NCBI GenBank assembly: GCA_007128675.1
Contig: SKWY01000194.1
Span: forward strand, 1-21,819
Source: Deltaproteobacteria bacterium
Lineage (GTDB): Bacteria; Myxococcota; Myxococcia; SLRQ01
DNA length: 21,819 bases
Reading direction: 5' to 3'
Shown here: positions 8,078 to 17,600 of the stretch, in pieces
Layout of the letters: every line of letters starts with the position of its first letter
Numbering within the stretch: the stretch's first letter is position 1
Notes under the pieces: model-generated
What the model was told of the DNA's origin: nothing
Databases searched by the model: none
Seen by the model: the letters and a program-made list of their open reading frames with translations, nothing else
Position numbers and translations under genes: made by a program

Positions 8078-10885
8078 CTAGGGCACGGGTCCGGCGCGGG
8101 TGCAGCGGACAAGAGCCATGCTTTGCTCTTTGACCAGAGCTTGCACCTTGCCGACATCGTACTCGATAGCCCAGGCTTTATACGGCTCACCGGCTTTGGT
8201 CGTGGAAGACCAGTACAGGTCATCTACCATCGTGTTCGGGAAATTGACCGAATCGATAGATGGTGAGTATCGACCATAATCCACGATGCTTTGCAGCTCT
8301 TTTATGCTCGGAAGGCGCCAGTCGCTGTGGCCGCCCCAGTCCGAAGTGTTGCAGTGCTCGAGCGCCTGCTCCCAGCTCCCAAAGTTCTCAGCGTCGCCCT
8401 CACATGCTTCCCCGCTCTGCCCGCCGGAGCAGCCCTGCCACATCAACCCGGTGCTGCTATCTCGTACGACAGGCTCGTTAAGTGCGGGTATCCGGCGGTC
8501 GAAGGCAGGGGCCGGCAAGGCACGATCGCCCATGCAGAGTACGGCCCGTTGTTCCCTGTCCGGGTCTGCGGTGTCAATGTAGCCATCTATGAAGTCTACG
8601 TACCAAGCCCGTGGGGAATCGGCATCTCCCAGGCTGGAAGCGTCGCTGGAAGACGACCAAAAACGATAAGCGATGTCTTCGATGTACATATTGGGGAAGA
8701 TGTTCGTGTAGGCGCTTGGTTCGCTCCGGCCGCGGTTGACGAGGGTCGCAAGCTGGCGAATGTCAGGCAGTGTCCAGTGGTCGCTGTAGCCTCCCCAGCT
8801 CAGTCGTTCGCAGTAGCTGATGGCTTCGTCTCTCGTCAGAAGCAAGGGCTCCCCGGTTTGGCAGTCCGGCCCCGACAGGCCAGCGACGCAGCCCTGCCAT
8901 CTCAATCTGGCCATTTCGTCGACTGCGATGGGCTCTTCCTCGTGGTCGGGAAGGGGTCTATTGTCGAACCTGTCGCTCTGTTGCGTGAGAGCTCGATCCC
9001 ATCCAAACTGCGCGTCCTGACCGTAGAAGTCCGCACTCTCTGCAGGGCATTCGTCCATGGCTTCACGCGCGTTGTAACACAGCGTTTGCCCTGTATCCGG
9101 CAGTACCCCAGTATCAAAATAGAAGGTCTTACGATTCTCGCAAAGACCGTCCGCCTGCGAGACGGCCACCTTCACGTCTTCCCACTGAAAAAGATCCGAG
9201 GGAAGATGCGCTACCAGCAAGCCTTCATCCCTAAAAATTGTATCTAGGCGAACGGGTTCAACCTCTTCTCCTTCAATTTCTCCTTCAATGTTCCAGACAA
9301 GCCGTGCCCCGTCCTCGAAGCCCGAGCCAAGAACCTCCACCTCTAGATCCAAAGGGTTATCCGGCCATGTGCGGTTCGGGAAGAGAAGCTCTATTCGGCA
9401 GTCCGCGGTCGATTCGCTCTCCCTCGGCCAAACATCGCCGACGCTTTGGCACTCTTCGTCGCCGCTCTGGCACTCTTCGTCGTCGCAGCATGAGAGTACC
9501 GGGCTCTCTTGGGGCTGGATCTGGACGCTCTCAAGCTCGACTCGTTCCCCACCGGCGGTCGCGAAAAGACGCATGACCCTGGGTTGATCGGAGCCCATGA
9601 TCCCGGGCACGGGAAGGCAGAAGGCTCCGCTTTCATTCGTTACGACAGGCCCGGCGAGATCTCCTGTCCCAACCACTTGCCCTGTGATGGTCGCATGAGT
9701 CCAGGTGAAGCCATCCTTGTTGAAGAGGGTCCCCTCGATGCATCCTCGGGCGACAGGCCATCCATAGGCCCACTGGCTGAAGTGTTCTACATCGGCGCTG
9801 ACGAAGAGGCGGTCCGTATGGCTGCCTTCCCAGATGTCCGGAAGCTGTTCACGAGTTAAGGGCTCTCCTTCTATGTCCGTCAGGTAGCCTGTCGCCTTCG
9901 GGTTCCAACTGCCGAGCGTCGGATCGAAGGCGAGCATGGGGACGAAGATTGCGTTGTTGTTCAAAGAACCTTCATGACTATGGAAAATATCGTCAGGCCA
10001 AATGAAGATATCATCTGGCCAGATAAAAATATCGTCGGGCCAGATGAGTTCATCGCGATCGGAGGAGAAGACAACGAGGGAACTCCAGACAGAGTGGGGC
10101 AGCTCCATTCTCAGTGTTGCTGGCTCCGGCAGCGAGGAGAAGGGCTCGCCGCCTTCCCCAATCAGCAGAACGTCGCCTACCGCCGCAAAGGAAAGGAGCG
10201 GCTCATCCTCACCCTGATGTCCCGAAGCGAAGCCGTCGGCCTCATCCAGGGGATGGAGCAGGCGAGCCCAGGCACGGGCCACCTCGTCAGGTAGATTCTC
10301 GATGACGAGAGAGCCGTCGGGAAGGGATGCGAGCGGGCCAAGAGACATCTCTTCGTAGGGGTATAGGTTGATATCGATCCAAAGCGGCGCATTGGGATCG
10401 AGGGATTTGTAAGATGTCGTATGCCCATCCACGCTAGCTACGAGAAGCGCCTTGGGAGGCATTTGTTCCTCTGGAATCTCGAGCTTGCCGGTCTCTATCG
10501 CGAAGCGACCATCGCCATCGGTAGTAGTCGACAGCTTCTTTGGGGCGCGCAGGTCGCCATCGCCCGCGAGATCGATCCATAGGCTGACCTCCTCGCCAAC
10601 GGCGGGCCGTGGCTCGGATTCCTCGGAAATTGTGAAGAGGCGCCCCTCGATCTCGTAGGAGAGTGAGACGAAATCCATCTCTCGGCCTGGTTCTGGCGTC
10701 GGGTCGCCGGTGCTGTTCTCGACGTAGTCGTTCTCGTCGTTGCCGTTCCCTATGCCGTTGGACGCAGGCTCGTGGCCGCAGCCCCCAAACACCCCGATCA
10801 GCAGGAAAGAGGCCAACGCCAAGACGAACAAGCTAGCGTACGCTTGATGCCCATCGGGTCGGTCGATGCTCGAATCTCGTTTCAT
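8078..10885 (-). CDS. Large lipoprotein with two C-terminal DUF1566 (Lcl C-terminal-like) domains
   Basis: This is a 935-residue secreted protein. The N-terminus has a basic/polar leader, a hydrophobic core (LFVLALASFLLIGVF) and a lipobox-like FGGC with Cys36, followed by a polar Asn/Asp/Glu-rich spacer, which predicts a lipoprotein. Residues about 75-180 and 375-460 look like carboxypeptidase-regulatory or Ig-like beta modules (DGDGRFAIETG; NESGAFCLPVPG). About 500-590 resembles an IPT/TIG fold. Two DUF1566 domains follow at about 655-800 and 812-930, each with a W.GC..G.SG..C start, a WGG.SDW.LP element and a WSS motif. Close internal repeats are IWPDDIF x3 (about residues 281-301) and DEECQS x2 near 468-480. 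It starts at ATG 10885 with GGGAGG 10 nt upstream. Role is probably adhesive or structural at the cell surface; substrate is unknown. It diverges from the cyclase gene. Confidence 0.9.
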   Translation of the reverse strand: MKRDSSIDRPDGHQAYASLFVLALASFLLIGVFGGCGHEPASNGIGNGNDENDYVENSTGDPTPEPGREMDFVSLSYEIEGRLFTISEESEPRPAVGEEVSLWIDLAGDGDLRAPKKLSTTTDGDGRFAIETGKLEIPEEQMPPKALLVASVDGHTTSYKSLDPNAPLWIDINLYPYEEMSLGPLASLPDGSLVIENLPDEVARAWARLLHPLDEADGFASGHQGEDEPLLSFAAVGDVLLIGEGGEPFSSLPEPATLRMELPHSVWSSLVVFSSDRDELIWPDDIFIWPDDIFIWPDDIFHSHEGSLNNNAIFVPMLAFDPTLGSWNPKATGYLTDIEGEPLTREQLPDIWEGSHTDRLFVSADVEHFSQWAYGWPVARGCIEGTLFNKDGFTWTHATITGQVVGTGDLAGPVVTNESGAFCLPVPGIMGSDQPRVMRLFATAGGERVELESVQIQPQESPVLSCCDDEECQSGDEECQSVGDVWPRESESTADCRIELLFPNRTWPDNPLDLEVEVLGSGFEDGARLVWNIEGEIEGEEVEPVRLDTIFRDEGLLVAHLPSDLFQWEDVKVAVSQADGLCENRKTFYFDTGVLPDTGQTLCYNAREAMDECPAESADFYGQDAQFGWDRALTQQSDRFDNRPLPDHEEEPIAVDEMARLRWQGCVAGLSGPDCQTGEPLLLTRDEAISYCERLSWGGYSDHWTLPDIRQLATLVNRGRSEPSAYTNIFPNMYIEDIAYRFWSSSSDASSLGDADSPRAWYVDFIDGYIDTADPDREQRAVLCMGDRALPAPAFDRRIPALNEPVVRDSSTGLMWQGCSGGQSGEACEGDAENFGSWEQALEHCNTSDWGGHSDWRLPSIKELQSIVDYGRYSPSIDSVNFPNTMVDDLYWSSTTKAGEPYKAWAIEYDVGKVQALVKEQSMALVRCTRAGPVP
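9445..9482 (-). repeat. Short in-gene tandem duplication encoding DEECQS twice
   Basis: The stretch ctttggcactcttcgtcg / ctctggcactcttcgtcg occurs twice in tandem, offset by about 21 bp, giving two DEECQS units just after a CCDDEECQS segment. Each unit carries one Cys, so the copy number changes the cysteine count of the lipoprotein. Confidence 0.7.
9983..10045 (-). repeat. Three tandem 21-bp units encoding IWPDDIF
   Basis: Three in-frame 21-bp units lie at 9983-10003, 10004-10024 and 10025-10045 and encode Ile-Trp-Pro-Asp-Asp-Ile-Phe each time. The DNA copies differ at several positions (for example AGG/TGG/GGG in the Pro-Trp region), mostly silently. This suggests the repeat is not newly formed and the peptide is conserved. 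Confidence 0.9.
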
Positions 10886-10983
10886 GGTTCGCCATCCTCC
10901 CGTTGGCAGTATAGTTCATTGGAGTCGGTTTGTGGGGTAAGGCCCTTAACTCTGCCTCTAGCCGCCATGCTACAGTGGCGACC
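10886..10983. promoter_or_regulatory. Divergent promoter region between DUF1566 lipoprotein and cyclase/ATPase genes
   Basis: These 98 bp separate two divergent starts. The element AGTATAGT (10908-10915) reads TATAGT on the plus strand (10910-10915) and TATACT on the minus strand (10908-10913), each 5 of 6 bases of a sigma-70 -10 box. The plus reading would leave a leader of about 60 nt for the cyclase gene. The minus reading would leave almost no leader before the GGGAGG of the lipoprotein. No good -35 hexamer is seen for either, so only the -10 is suggested. Confidence 0.35.
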
Positions 10984-13900
10984 ATGAGCGAGCGCCGAAA
11001 CCTCGAGACCGCCATCGCGGCCTTGGAAGCGCAGCGCCAGGTCCTGGGCGATGAGGTCGTGAACGCGGCGCTTCGGCCGCTAGAGGCGCGCCTCGAGTTG
11101 ATCTCGAGCGAAAGGAGCGAGCAGCGCAAGCTCGTAACCGTTCTTTTCGCCGATGTTACGGGGTTTACGGCCTTGAGTCAGAGGATGGATCCGGAGAACG
11201 TGGCCGCCGCCATGAATAGGCTCTGGCGCCGAGTCGATGCCACTTTGCTCGAGCACGGAGGGACCATAGACAAGCATGTCGGCGATGCGGTGATGGCTCT
11301 TTTCGGAGCCCCCATCGCCAGAGAGGACGACGCGGAGCGCGCCGTGCTCGCGGCGCTTGCCCTGCAAAGGCTCGTCCCCCAGGTAGCAAAGGAGATCCCC
11401 GGTGATGCCACGGGGGCAGCTCTTCGCATGCGGGTCGGTCTGCATACGGGCCAGGTGCATCTTGGCAGGGTTGGCGGCGGTGAGGAGTTTACCGCCATAG
11501 GCGACACGGTGAACGTGACGAGCAGGATAGAGGAGGCCGCCTCCCTTGGCGGGATCCTCATCTCGTCGGCTACTTATAACCACGTTCGAGATCGTTTCGA
11601 GTTCGAAGATCTCGGTCCCCTCGAGATCAGGGGTCGAACGGAGCCGATAAGGGTCTACGAGGTGAAGGGGACGCGCTCCGATGAGGCAACCTCGCGGCCG
11701 GCGGTGGGTGGAGTCGAGGTCCCCCTGGTGGGTCGCGAGGGGGAGCTGCGGCGCCTCGATGAGCTGTGCGCTTCGGTCGTGGATGAGCGACGAGCGGCGA
11801 TCGTGACGGTGATGGGAGAGGTGGGCCTTGGCGCAAGCCGCCTGCTCTCCGCCTTTGAGGGCCGGCTTCGCGAGAATGAACCTGACGCCGAGATCTTGAA
11901 GGCTCGGGGCAAGGTCGGCACTTTGAGCCAGGCTCCCTACCGCGTCCTTCAAGATCTGCTCGCCAGCCGCTTTGGCCTCTCGGGGCGCGAGGATGACGAG
12001 GCGACGATAGCGCGTCTCGAGCAGGGCCTGGCCTCGTTGCCATGTCATCATGGGCTGAAGGCCGAGAGCGAAGAGAGCGCCCAGCTCCTCGGGCACCTGA
12101 TTGGCTCGAGGCTAGATGGCGGCCCCTATCCGTGCGGTCGTTTCGGCGACTCATCGCACCTTAGAAAGAGCGCCTTTCAAGCGGTGACTAGGCTCTTTCG
12201 GGCTCTCTCGTGCGACCGATCATGCCTTGTCCTTCTGCTCGAGGATCTGGACTCCGCCGATGATGGTTCACTCGATCTGATAGAAGAATCATTTGCGGCT
12301 TGCTCCGATTTGCCGCTGCTAGTCGTCTGTACGGCCAAGCCGCGGCTTATCGATCGGCGGCCCCGATGGTTGGAGGTCGAAAGGAGCTTTCGGGTGGATC
12401 TTGGGCCTCTGGACGAGGAGGCATCCGGCCGGATGGTCGACGCCTTGCTCGCGCGGGCGAAGAAGGTGCCCCCACCCCTTCGGGCCAGGCTCATCGAGTC
12501 GGCGGGAGGCCACCCCCTCTACATCGAGGAGATGATCCGGCGCCTCATCGAGGAGGAGGTCATAGAGGTAGGCGAGCCCACGTGGACGGTTCACGAGGAT
12601 AGGCTTGGTGATTTGGAGATTCCAGCTACCCTGACGGCCCTCGTGCAGGCCCGCCTCGATGCCCTCTCGAGGAGCGAGCGCCGCGCGCTGGAGCGAGCGG
12701 CAATCATGGGCCGGGTATTCTGGGATGAGGCTCTCTTTGCCCTGGATGTAGAGGCCGGCGATGATCGGGGCGAGGAGAAGGTCGATATCGAGGCCGGTCT
12801 TTCGGGTCTTCTGAAGCGTGACCTCGTTCGCGAGGGCGGCGACACCGTCTTCGAAAATGCCCGAGAGTACTCGTTCTCCCAGAGCATCGTGCACGAGGTG
12901 GCCTACGAGATGATTCTTCTTCGGCTCCGCCCCCTCCTGCACGAGCGAGCGGCAAGATGGCTTGCCGACCGCGCCGGCGCCGGCGCATCGGTGTGGGCAA
13001 GGCGAATTGGGGAGCACTGGGAGGCAGCCCAAAATGGACAGGAGGCGGGAAGGTGGCTTCTACAGGCCGCGGAACAAGCATGGCGAACGCATGTGCTAGG
13101 AGATGCGGAGGTTCTCTATCGAAGGTCTCTTGACTGGCTCGCCAGCAGCCAATCCTCTTTGCCACTTCGTTTGGTCGCTATGGAAATGCTGGTCGAGGTT
13201 TATTTGGGCTTGATGAAGTGGTCGGAGGCCCAGTCCTTATGTCGAGACATGTGTGAGGAGGCAGACCGCAGTGGTGATCTGGTGGCAAGGTCGAAAGCTT
13301 GGAGCAAGCTCTCTCGAATACAACAGGGACGAAGCGAACCTAGACAAGCTTTGGAAGCATCCAACCGCGCCGTCACCCTTGCCCGGGAGGCCAACGACCC
13401 CATCACCCTTGCCACTGTTCTTAGGGATCTTGCTTTGTGTCTCCACCGCTCCGGCCGCTACCGCGACGCCATAGCCCCGCTGGAGGAAGCCCTAGAGATA
13501 GCGGAGCGAGAGGAACTCGTGCATGAGCGAGCACAGGCCCTTCGCTTGCTGACCAGCGTCCATGCTCCGCTGGGGATGTTCGGCGAGGCCGAGAAGTACT
13601 GCCGCGAGGCATGCGCGCTCTTTCGAGACATGAACCACAAGACCTTGCTCACGGCCTCGCTCATCAGCCTCGGAGAGCTTTCCAGAGTACGAGGAGATGC
13701 GGCCGAGGCGCTTTCTCATTACGAAGAGGCCCTCTCATTTGCCCGTGAGCTCGGCCTGGCCGGGCATGAGCTGGTCGCGCTCGGGAACAAGGGGGGCTCT
13801 CTCGTTGCTCTGGGAAGGGTGACGGAGGCCGAGAGAGTGCTCGAGGAGGTCCTCTCCAGAGCGCCGGAGAAGTGGTACGGCCTGCCGGAGACCTGGCGGT

Positions 13901-14262
13901 TTCTCGCCGAGGCAAGGCTCGCCAACGATGGGATCGATGAGGCCGTGAGCGCCGCCCGAAAGTCCCTGGAGTATGCCCGTGCGACCGAGTCGAGTGAGAT
14001 GATAGGCACTTCGTGGCGCGTCCTTGGGGAGATCGCGGCTCGGACAAAGGAGCCCGTCGACGTGGATGGAGAGCCCATGGACGCCGAGGCATGCTTCGAG
14101 AAGAGCCTCGAGATACTCGATGGCGCGGGCGTGGGTCCCGAAGCGGCACGGGTGGTAGAGAGCTGGTCTCGCTACTGCTTCGAGCAAAAAGAGACCGACC
14201 GAGGGCTGGCTTTGTTAAAGGATGCCCGCGCTCGCTTGGCGGAGCTGAAGAGCAGCCGATGA
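10984..14262 (+). CDS. Class III nucleotidyl cyclase fused to AAA/STAND-type ATPase module and TPR repeats
   Basis: This 1092-residue cytoplasmic regulator has a short helical N-terminus (MSERRNLETAIAALEAQRQ), then a complete class III cyclase domain at about 50-228. Metal aspartates are Asp57 (FADVTGF) and Asp101 (GDAVMALFG). Base-binding Lys97 and Asp174, plus Asn177 and Arg181 (GDTVNVTSR), are all present, so cyclase activity, probably making cAMP, is plausible. The ATPase module starts at VPLVGREGEL (about 247). Its Walker A reads GEVGLGAS, with Ala284 in place of the Lys; Walker B LLLEDLD (Glu420/Asp421) is kept. From about 640 to the end are TPR-like helical repeats. The start ATG at 10984 matches the family N-terminus; an in-frame TTG at 10930 is less likely. 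The Shine-Dalgarno is weak. Its effector is unknown. Confidence 0.93.
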   Translation: MSERRNLETAIAALEAQRQVLGDEVVNAALRPLEARLELISSERSEQRKLVTVLFADVTGFTALSQRMDPENVAAAMNRLWRRVDATLLEHGGTIDKHVGDAVMALFGAPIAREDDAERAVLAALALQRLVPQVAKEIPGDATGAALRMRVGLHTGQVHLGRVGGGEEFTAIGDTVNVTSRIEEAASLGGILISSATYNHVRDRFEFEDLGPLEIRGRTEPIRVYEVKGTRSDEATSRPAVGGVEVPLVGREGELRRLDELCASVVDERRAAIVTVMGEVGLGASRLLSAFEGRLRENEPDAEILKARGKVGTLSQAPYRVLQDLLASRFGLSGREDDEATIARLEQGLASLPCHHGLKAESEESAQLLGHLIGSRLDGGPYPCGRFGDSSHLRKSAFQAVTRLFRALSCDRSCLVLLLEDLDSADDGSLDLIEESFAACSDLPLLVVCTAKPRLIDRRPRWLEVERSFRVDLGPLDEEASGRMVDALLARAKKVPPPLRARLIESAGGHPLYIEEMIRRLIEEEVIEVGEPTWTVHEDRLGDLEIPATLTALVQARLDALSRSERRALERAAIMGRVFWDEALFALDVEAGDDRGEEKVDIEAGLSGLLKRDLVREGGDTVFENAREYSFSQSIVHEVAYEMILLRLRPLLHERAARWLADRAGAGASVWARRIGEHWEAAQNGQEAGRWLLQAAEQAWRTHVLGDAEVLYRRSLDWLASSQSSLPLRLVAMEMLVEVYLGLMKWSEAQSLCRDMCEEADRSGDLVARSKAWSKLSRIQQGRSEPRQALEASNRAVTLAREANDPITLATVLRDLALCLHRSGRYRDAIAPLEEALEIAEREELVHERAQALRLLTSVHAPLGMFGEAEKYCREACALFRDMNHKTLLTASLISLGELSRVRGDAAEALSHYEEALSFARELGLAGHELVALGNKGGSLVALGRVTEAERVLEEVLSRAPEKWYGLPETWRFLAEARLANDGIDEAVSAARKSLEYARATESSEMIGTSWRVLGEIAARTKEPVDVDGEPMDAEACFEKSLEILDGAGVGPEAARVVESWSRYCFEQKETDRGLALLKDARARLAELKSSR

Positions 14263-14645
14263 CAGGGTGAGAGGCGAAGGTTCTTACCGCGTGATTGGCC
14301 GCCTTCGGTCAAGCGGCTGAAATCACGAAACAAGCGTGATCTGGCGTCATGAGCCTGATGCCGCTTGCCCACAACCTGCCCATGATCGCCGGATCGTTGT
14401 TTCGAGAGGGTTTGGCAGCCGATCTATTACGCTGAAGAGGCCGCACTTTCGGGCGTGAGAGAGGCTTTGCCTGGAAGTGGCCTGAAAAGATGCCGAGCGC
14501 GATGAGGCGGCCCCTCAATCGCGGGCGGGGGATGCTACTCGAACGATTAGGGCCTGCGGGTTGACATTGCCGGTGCTGGCTTATAGGGCAGTGTACTAAT
14601 CAGGATGCCGAGGTTGGCGTGGTATCTGGCGATGGGAGAAACCTA
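14263..14645. other. Non-coding 383-bp stretch with hairpins and leader of the C25 peptidase gene
   Basis: No credible gene is seen here; short open frames have no start signals or recognisable protein. The first 100 bp hold three inverted repeats. CGTGATT (14290-14296) pairs perfectly with AATCACG (14321-14327), with an inner GCCGC/GCGGC stem (14298-14302/14313-14317). ATCACG (14322-14327) can instead pair with CGTGAT (14335-14340). GGCGTCA (14343-14349) pairs with TGATGCC (14356-14362) through one G-U. The first two hairpins exclude each other. None is followed by a T-tract. The 3' part carries the promoter at 14561-14587. Confidence 0.5.
14561..14587 (+). promoter_or_regulatory. Putative sigma-70 promoter of the C25 peptidase gene
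   Basis: A perfect -35 box TTGACA (14561-14566) is followed after 15 bp by TATAGG (14582-14587), a 4 of 6 match to TATAAT. The spacing is shorter than the usual 17 bp. The predicted start near 14594 leaves a leader of about 50 nt to the ATG at 14646, which has GGGAGA 6 nt upstream. Confidence 0.45.
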
Positions 14646-17600
14646 ATGTACAAGATCTTGATCGAGACCCGAAGGAAGCTCGAAGCTGCGAGCCTGGCTC
14701 TTCTCTTGGCCTTCATGGCGATCGGCACGGGAGCCTGCGTTGAGGGAGAGGATGAGATCGCGCCGGACGGAAAGATGCCGCGGGCGCAGATCAATGATGG
14801 CGTTACGAGCGAGCCGCCGGCCGATGTCCTGCGGTACTACATCGATCTCGACGAGGATGCGGACCTGGTCTGGTATCCCATCACTAGCGCGGAGCCCAAG
14901 CCGCCGACAATCAAGCTGGAGGGCGACGAGGTAGTATTCGAACTGGCCGGCTTTTTCGTGGGAAGGAAGGAGGTCGATGGACAGGAGTACTCGCGCATCT
15001 TCCTTCCTGGACATGCTCCCCTCTACGAAGCCGGCAAGCCGGAGCTGCCGCAAGTGCGCGCAAGCTTCATCGTCCCAGAGGACGCCACCGCCGATCTCGA
15101 GATCAGGACTGTGAACCATTTCGATCTCCCCATGGCCCCGCCACTCCCGTCGAGAGGTCCTATCTCCAGGTCCGAAGATCCCACATCGATCCCCTATGTC
15201 CCCAGCGCTTTCTACGTTCGTGGTGACAGGTACCCGGAAGTGAAAGCCCGCGCCGAGGATCCTTTCGTACTTCGTGCTCTACCCGGCATCCCCGTCCAGG
15301 TCCTGCCCTTCGCCTTCTATCCCCTCGATGGCAAGCTGCGTGTGTACACCGAGATACGGGCGAGGCTCTTGGATCCGCAACATGCCACGCGCTCCCTTCC
15401 CAATCGCCCTCTTTGCCCGGAGTTCTTGGGCGTCTACGATCGCGTCTTCGCCAACTTCGATCATGTTCGAAGCTACAGCCCCATTGGTGAGCCCGGACGC
15501 ATGGCCATCATCTCGGTCGATGACTTCGTCGATGATGTGGAGCCACTGGCGCAGTGGAAGAATCAGCGAGGACTCGAGACCGATCTCGTTCCTCTCTCCA
15601 GCATTGGCGCCACCGCCCAGGATATACGGAGCTGGATCCATGACGAGTTCCATGGCGAGGACGGCTTGACCTACGTGATCCTCGTCGGTGACGGCAATGA
15701 CATGCCGACCCTGAAAGGAACGCACGAGCGCGCCGACTCCGATTCCAGCTATGCGATGGTCGCCGGCGACGACTTCTACCCCGATCTATTCGTCTCCAGA
15801 ATATCGGCTCGCTCCAGCGATGAGGTGACCTCTCAAGTCAACAAGTTCATTACATACGAGCGTGATCCCGTCGTCGGCGACTCCTGGTACCTGCGTTCAA
15901 TGGGAATAGCCTCCGACGAGGGATGGCCCACGGATTACGAGCGAACCGAGCTCTTGCGCGACTCGCTCCTCGACTACGGTTACACCCATGTGGCAAGGGT
16001 CTATGATCCGGGCGCTACCCGCTGGCAGGTTACCGACGAGATCAACAGGGGGGTGAGCATCATCAACTACATGGGCCACGGCTCGGGTTACGACTGGCAT
16101 ACCTCGAGGTTCTCCACCACGGACATAGCCGCCTTGACGAACACCGACGGTGCTTGGCCCTTCATCATAGACGTAGCTTGCCTCAACGGTGACTTCGTGC
16201 GCCGCGACAACTCCTTCGCGGAGGCTTTCTTGCGGGCGGGCACGCCGAGCGCGCCCACGGGCGCCATAGCGATATACTCGGCATCCACCTTGGCCTCGTG
16301 GGTTCCCCCCACTGTGATGCAGGCCCATATCATCCACGATCTCGTGGTTGGTGAGCAGCGCATTACCGCCGGAGGCCTCTTCTACAGCGGCGCCATGAAG
16401 GTGCTCGACGAGTACGCCGGCCGGGAAGGCACCAAGCTGGTGGAGCAGTACAACATCTTTGGCGATGCATCCTTGATGGTGCGCACGCAGCCCCCGAAGA
16501 TACTGGATGTAAGCTATCCGGAGGCCTTCGATCCCGCCGGCGAGTTCACGGTGAGCGCACACTACGAGTCGGGTGCCGTAGCGGACTTCGCGACCGCGGC
16601 CATTTACCAAGACGGTCTCATTGCGTCCGCGCAGTTCTCCAATGAAGGAACCGCCAACATCTCCTACAGCGGTCTGACGGCGGGGGACGCCACCCTGACG
16701 GTGACCGCGCACAACGGCGTTCCATACATAGTCGACCTTCCCGTCAACTGGACTGGAAACATTCCTCCGGTAGCCGATGCCGGCCCCGATCAGGTTGCCG
16801 AGGAGCTGGCCCTGGTCTACCTGGATGGCACAGCATCGTACGATCCCGATGGTGACGAGATTACGGCCCAGTGGACGCAGGTAGGCGGCCCGACCGTGGA
16901 TCTCATGGATGCCGATACGCTTACGCCAAGCTTCGTCGTCCCGGAGCTCGAGACGCTGACCACCTTCGTTTTCAGTCTCGTCGTGCATGACGGCGAGTAT
17001 CCAAGCGCTCCGGATAGGGTGCGGGTCGTCGTGTATGGCAGCATCAATTGGGACATCGAGCTAGTGGCCGGTGACACACCCTTGGACATCCCGGATAACG
17101 ACAGTCAAGGCGTGACGAGCACCATATGGATCGATGAGGCCAGGGCGGTGACGCGAGGTGAGGTCACGGTCGATATTACGCATACCTACATCGGAGACCT
17201 TCGGGTCGTGCTCCGCTGCCCAAGCGGCGCCGAGCAGATCTTGCACGATCGTGAGGGTGGATCGAACGACGACATTCACGGCACCTGGGATATTACGGCC
17301 TGTCTCGACGACTCGTCCTCTGGTTACTGGCGTCTTGTCGTGAGCGATCACGCCGCTGCTGACGTGGGCACCATCGACAACTTCGAGCTACGTTTGCAGC
17401 TTGGTGAGAGCATGGAGCCGATTGACCCCGAGGATCCCGTCGACCCCGAAGACCCCGTCGACCCCGAAGATCCCGTCGATCCCGAAGACCCCGTCGATCC
17501 CGAAGACCCCGTCGATCCCGAAGACCCTGAAGATCCCGTCGACCCCGTCGACCCCGTCGATCCGGGAACGAACTGGGATCTCGAGGTCAGCTCGGCGGAT

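Noticed and set aside
7212..8081. Alternative plus-strand frame over the exported-protein gene
   Set aside because: It lacks a signal peptide or known domain, whereas the other frame has a clear signal peptide and barrel-like strands.
8291..9247. Long plus-strand open frame antisense to the DUF1566 lipoprotein
   Set aside because: It mirrors the real gene, has no recognisable domain or Shine-Dalgarno, and its composition is that of a shadow frame in GC-rich DNA.
11080..12096. Long minus-strand open frame antisense to the cyclase
   Set aside because: The plus strand encodes an intact cyclase domain with all catalytic residues; the antisense frame has no family resemblance.
14309..14518. Small minus-strand frame in the non-coding stretch before the C25 gene
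   Set aside because: No Shine-Dalgarno, no recognisable protein, and it crosses the hairpin region; not supported as a gene.
15897..16988. Long minus-strand open frame antisense to the C25 peptidase
   Set aside because: It overlaps the catalytic domain and is explained by codon bias of the real gene.
17424..17564. CRISPR array
   Set aside because: Units are contiguous and 18 bp long without unique spacers, and they encode a linker. The same applies to the 21-bp array at 21731-21819.
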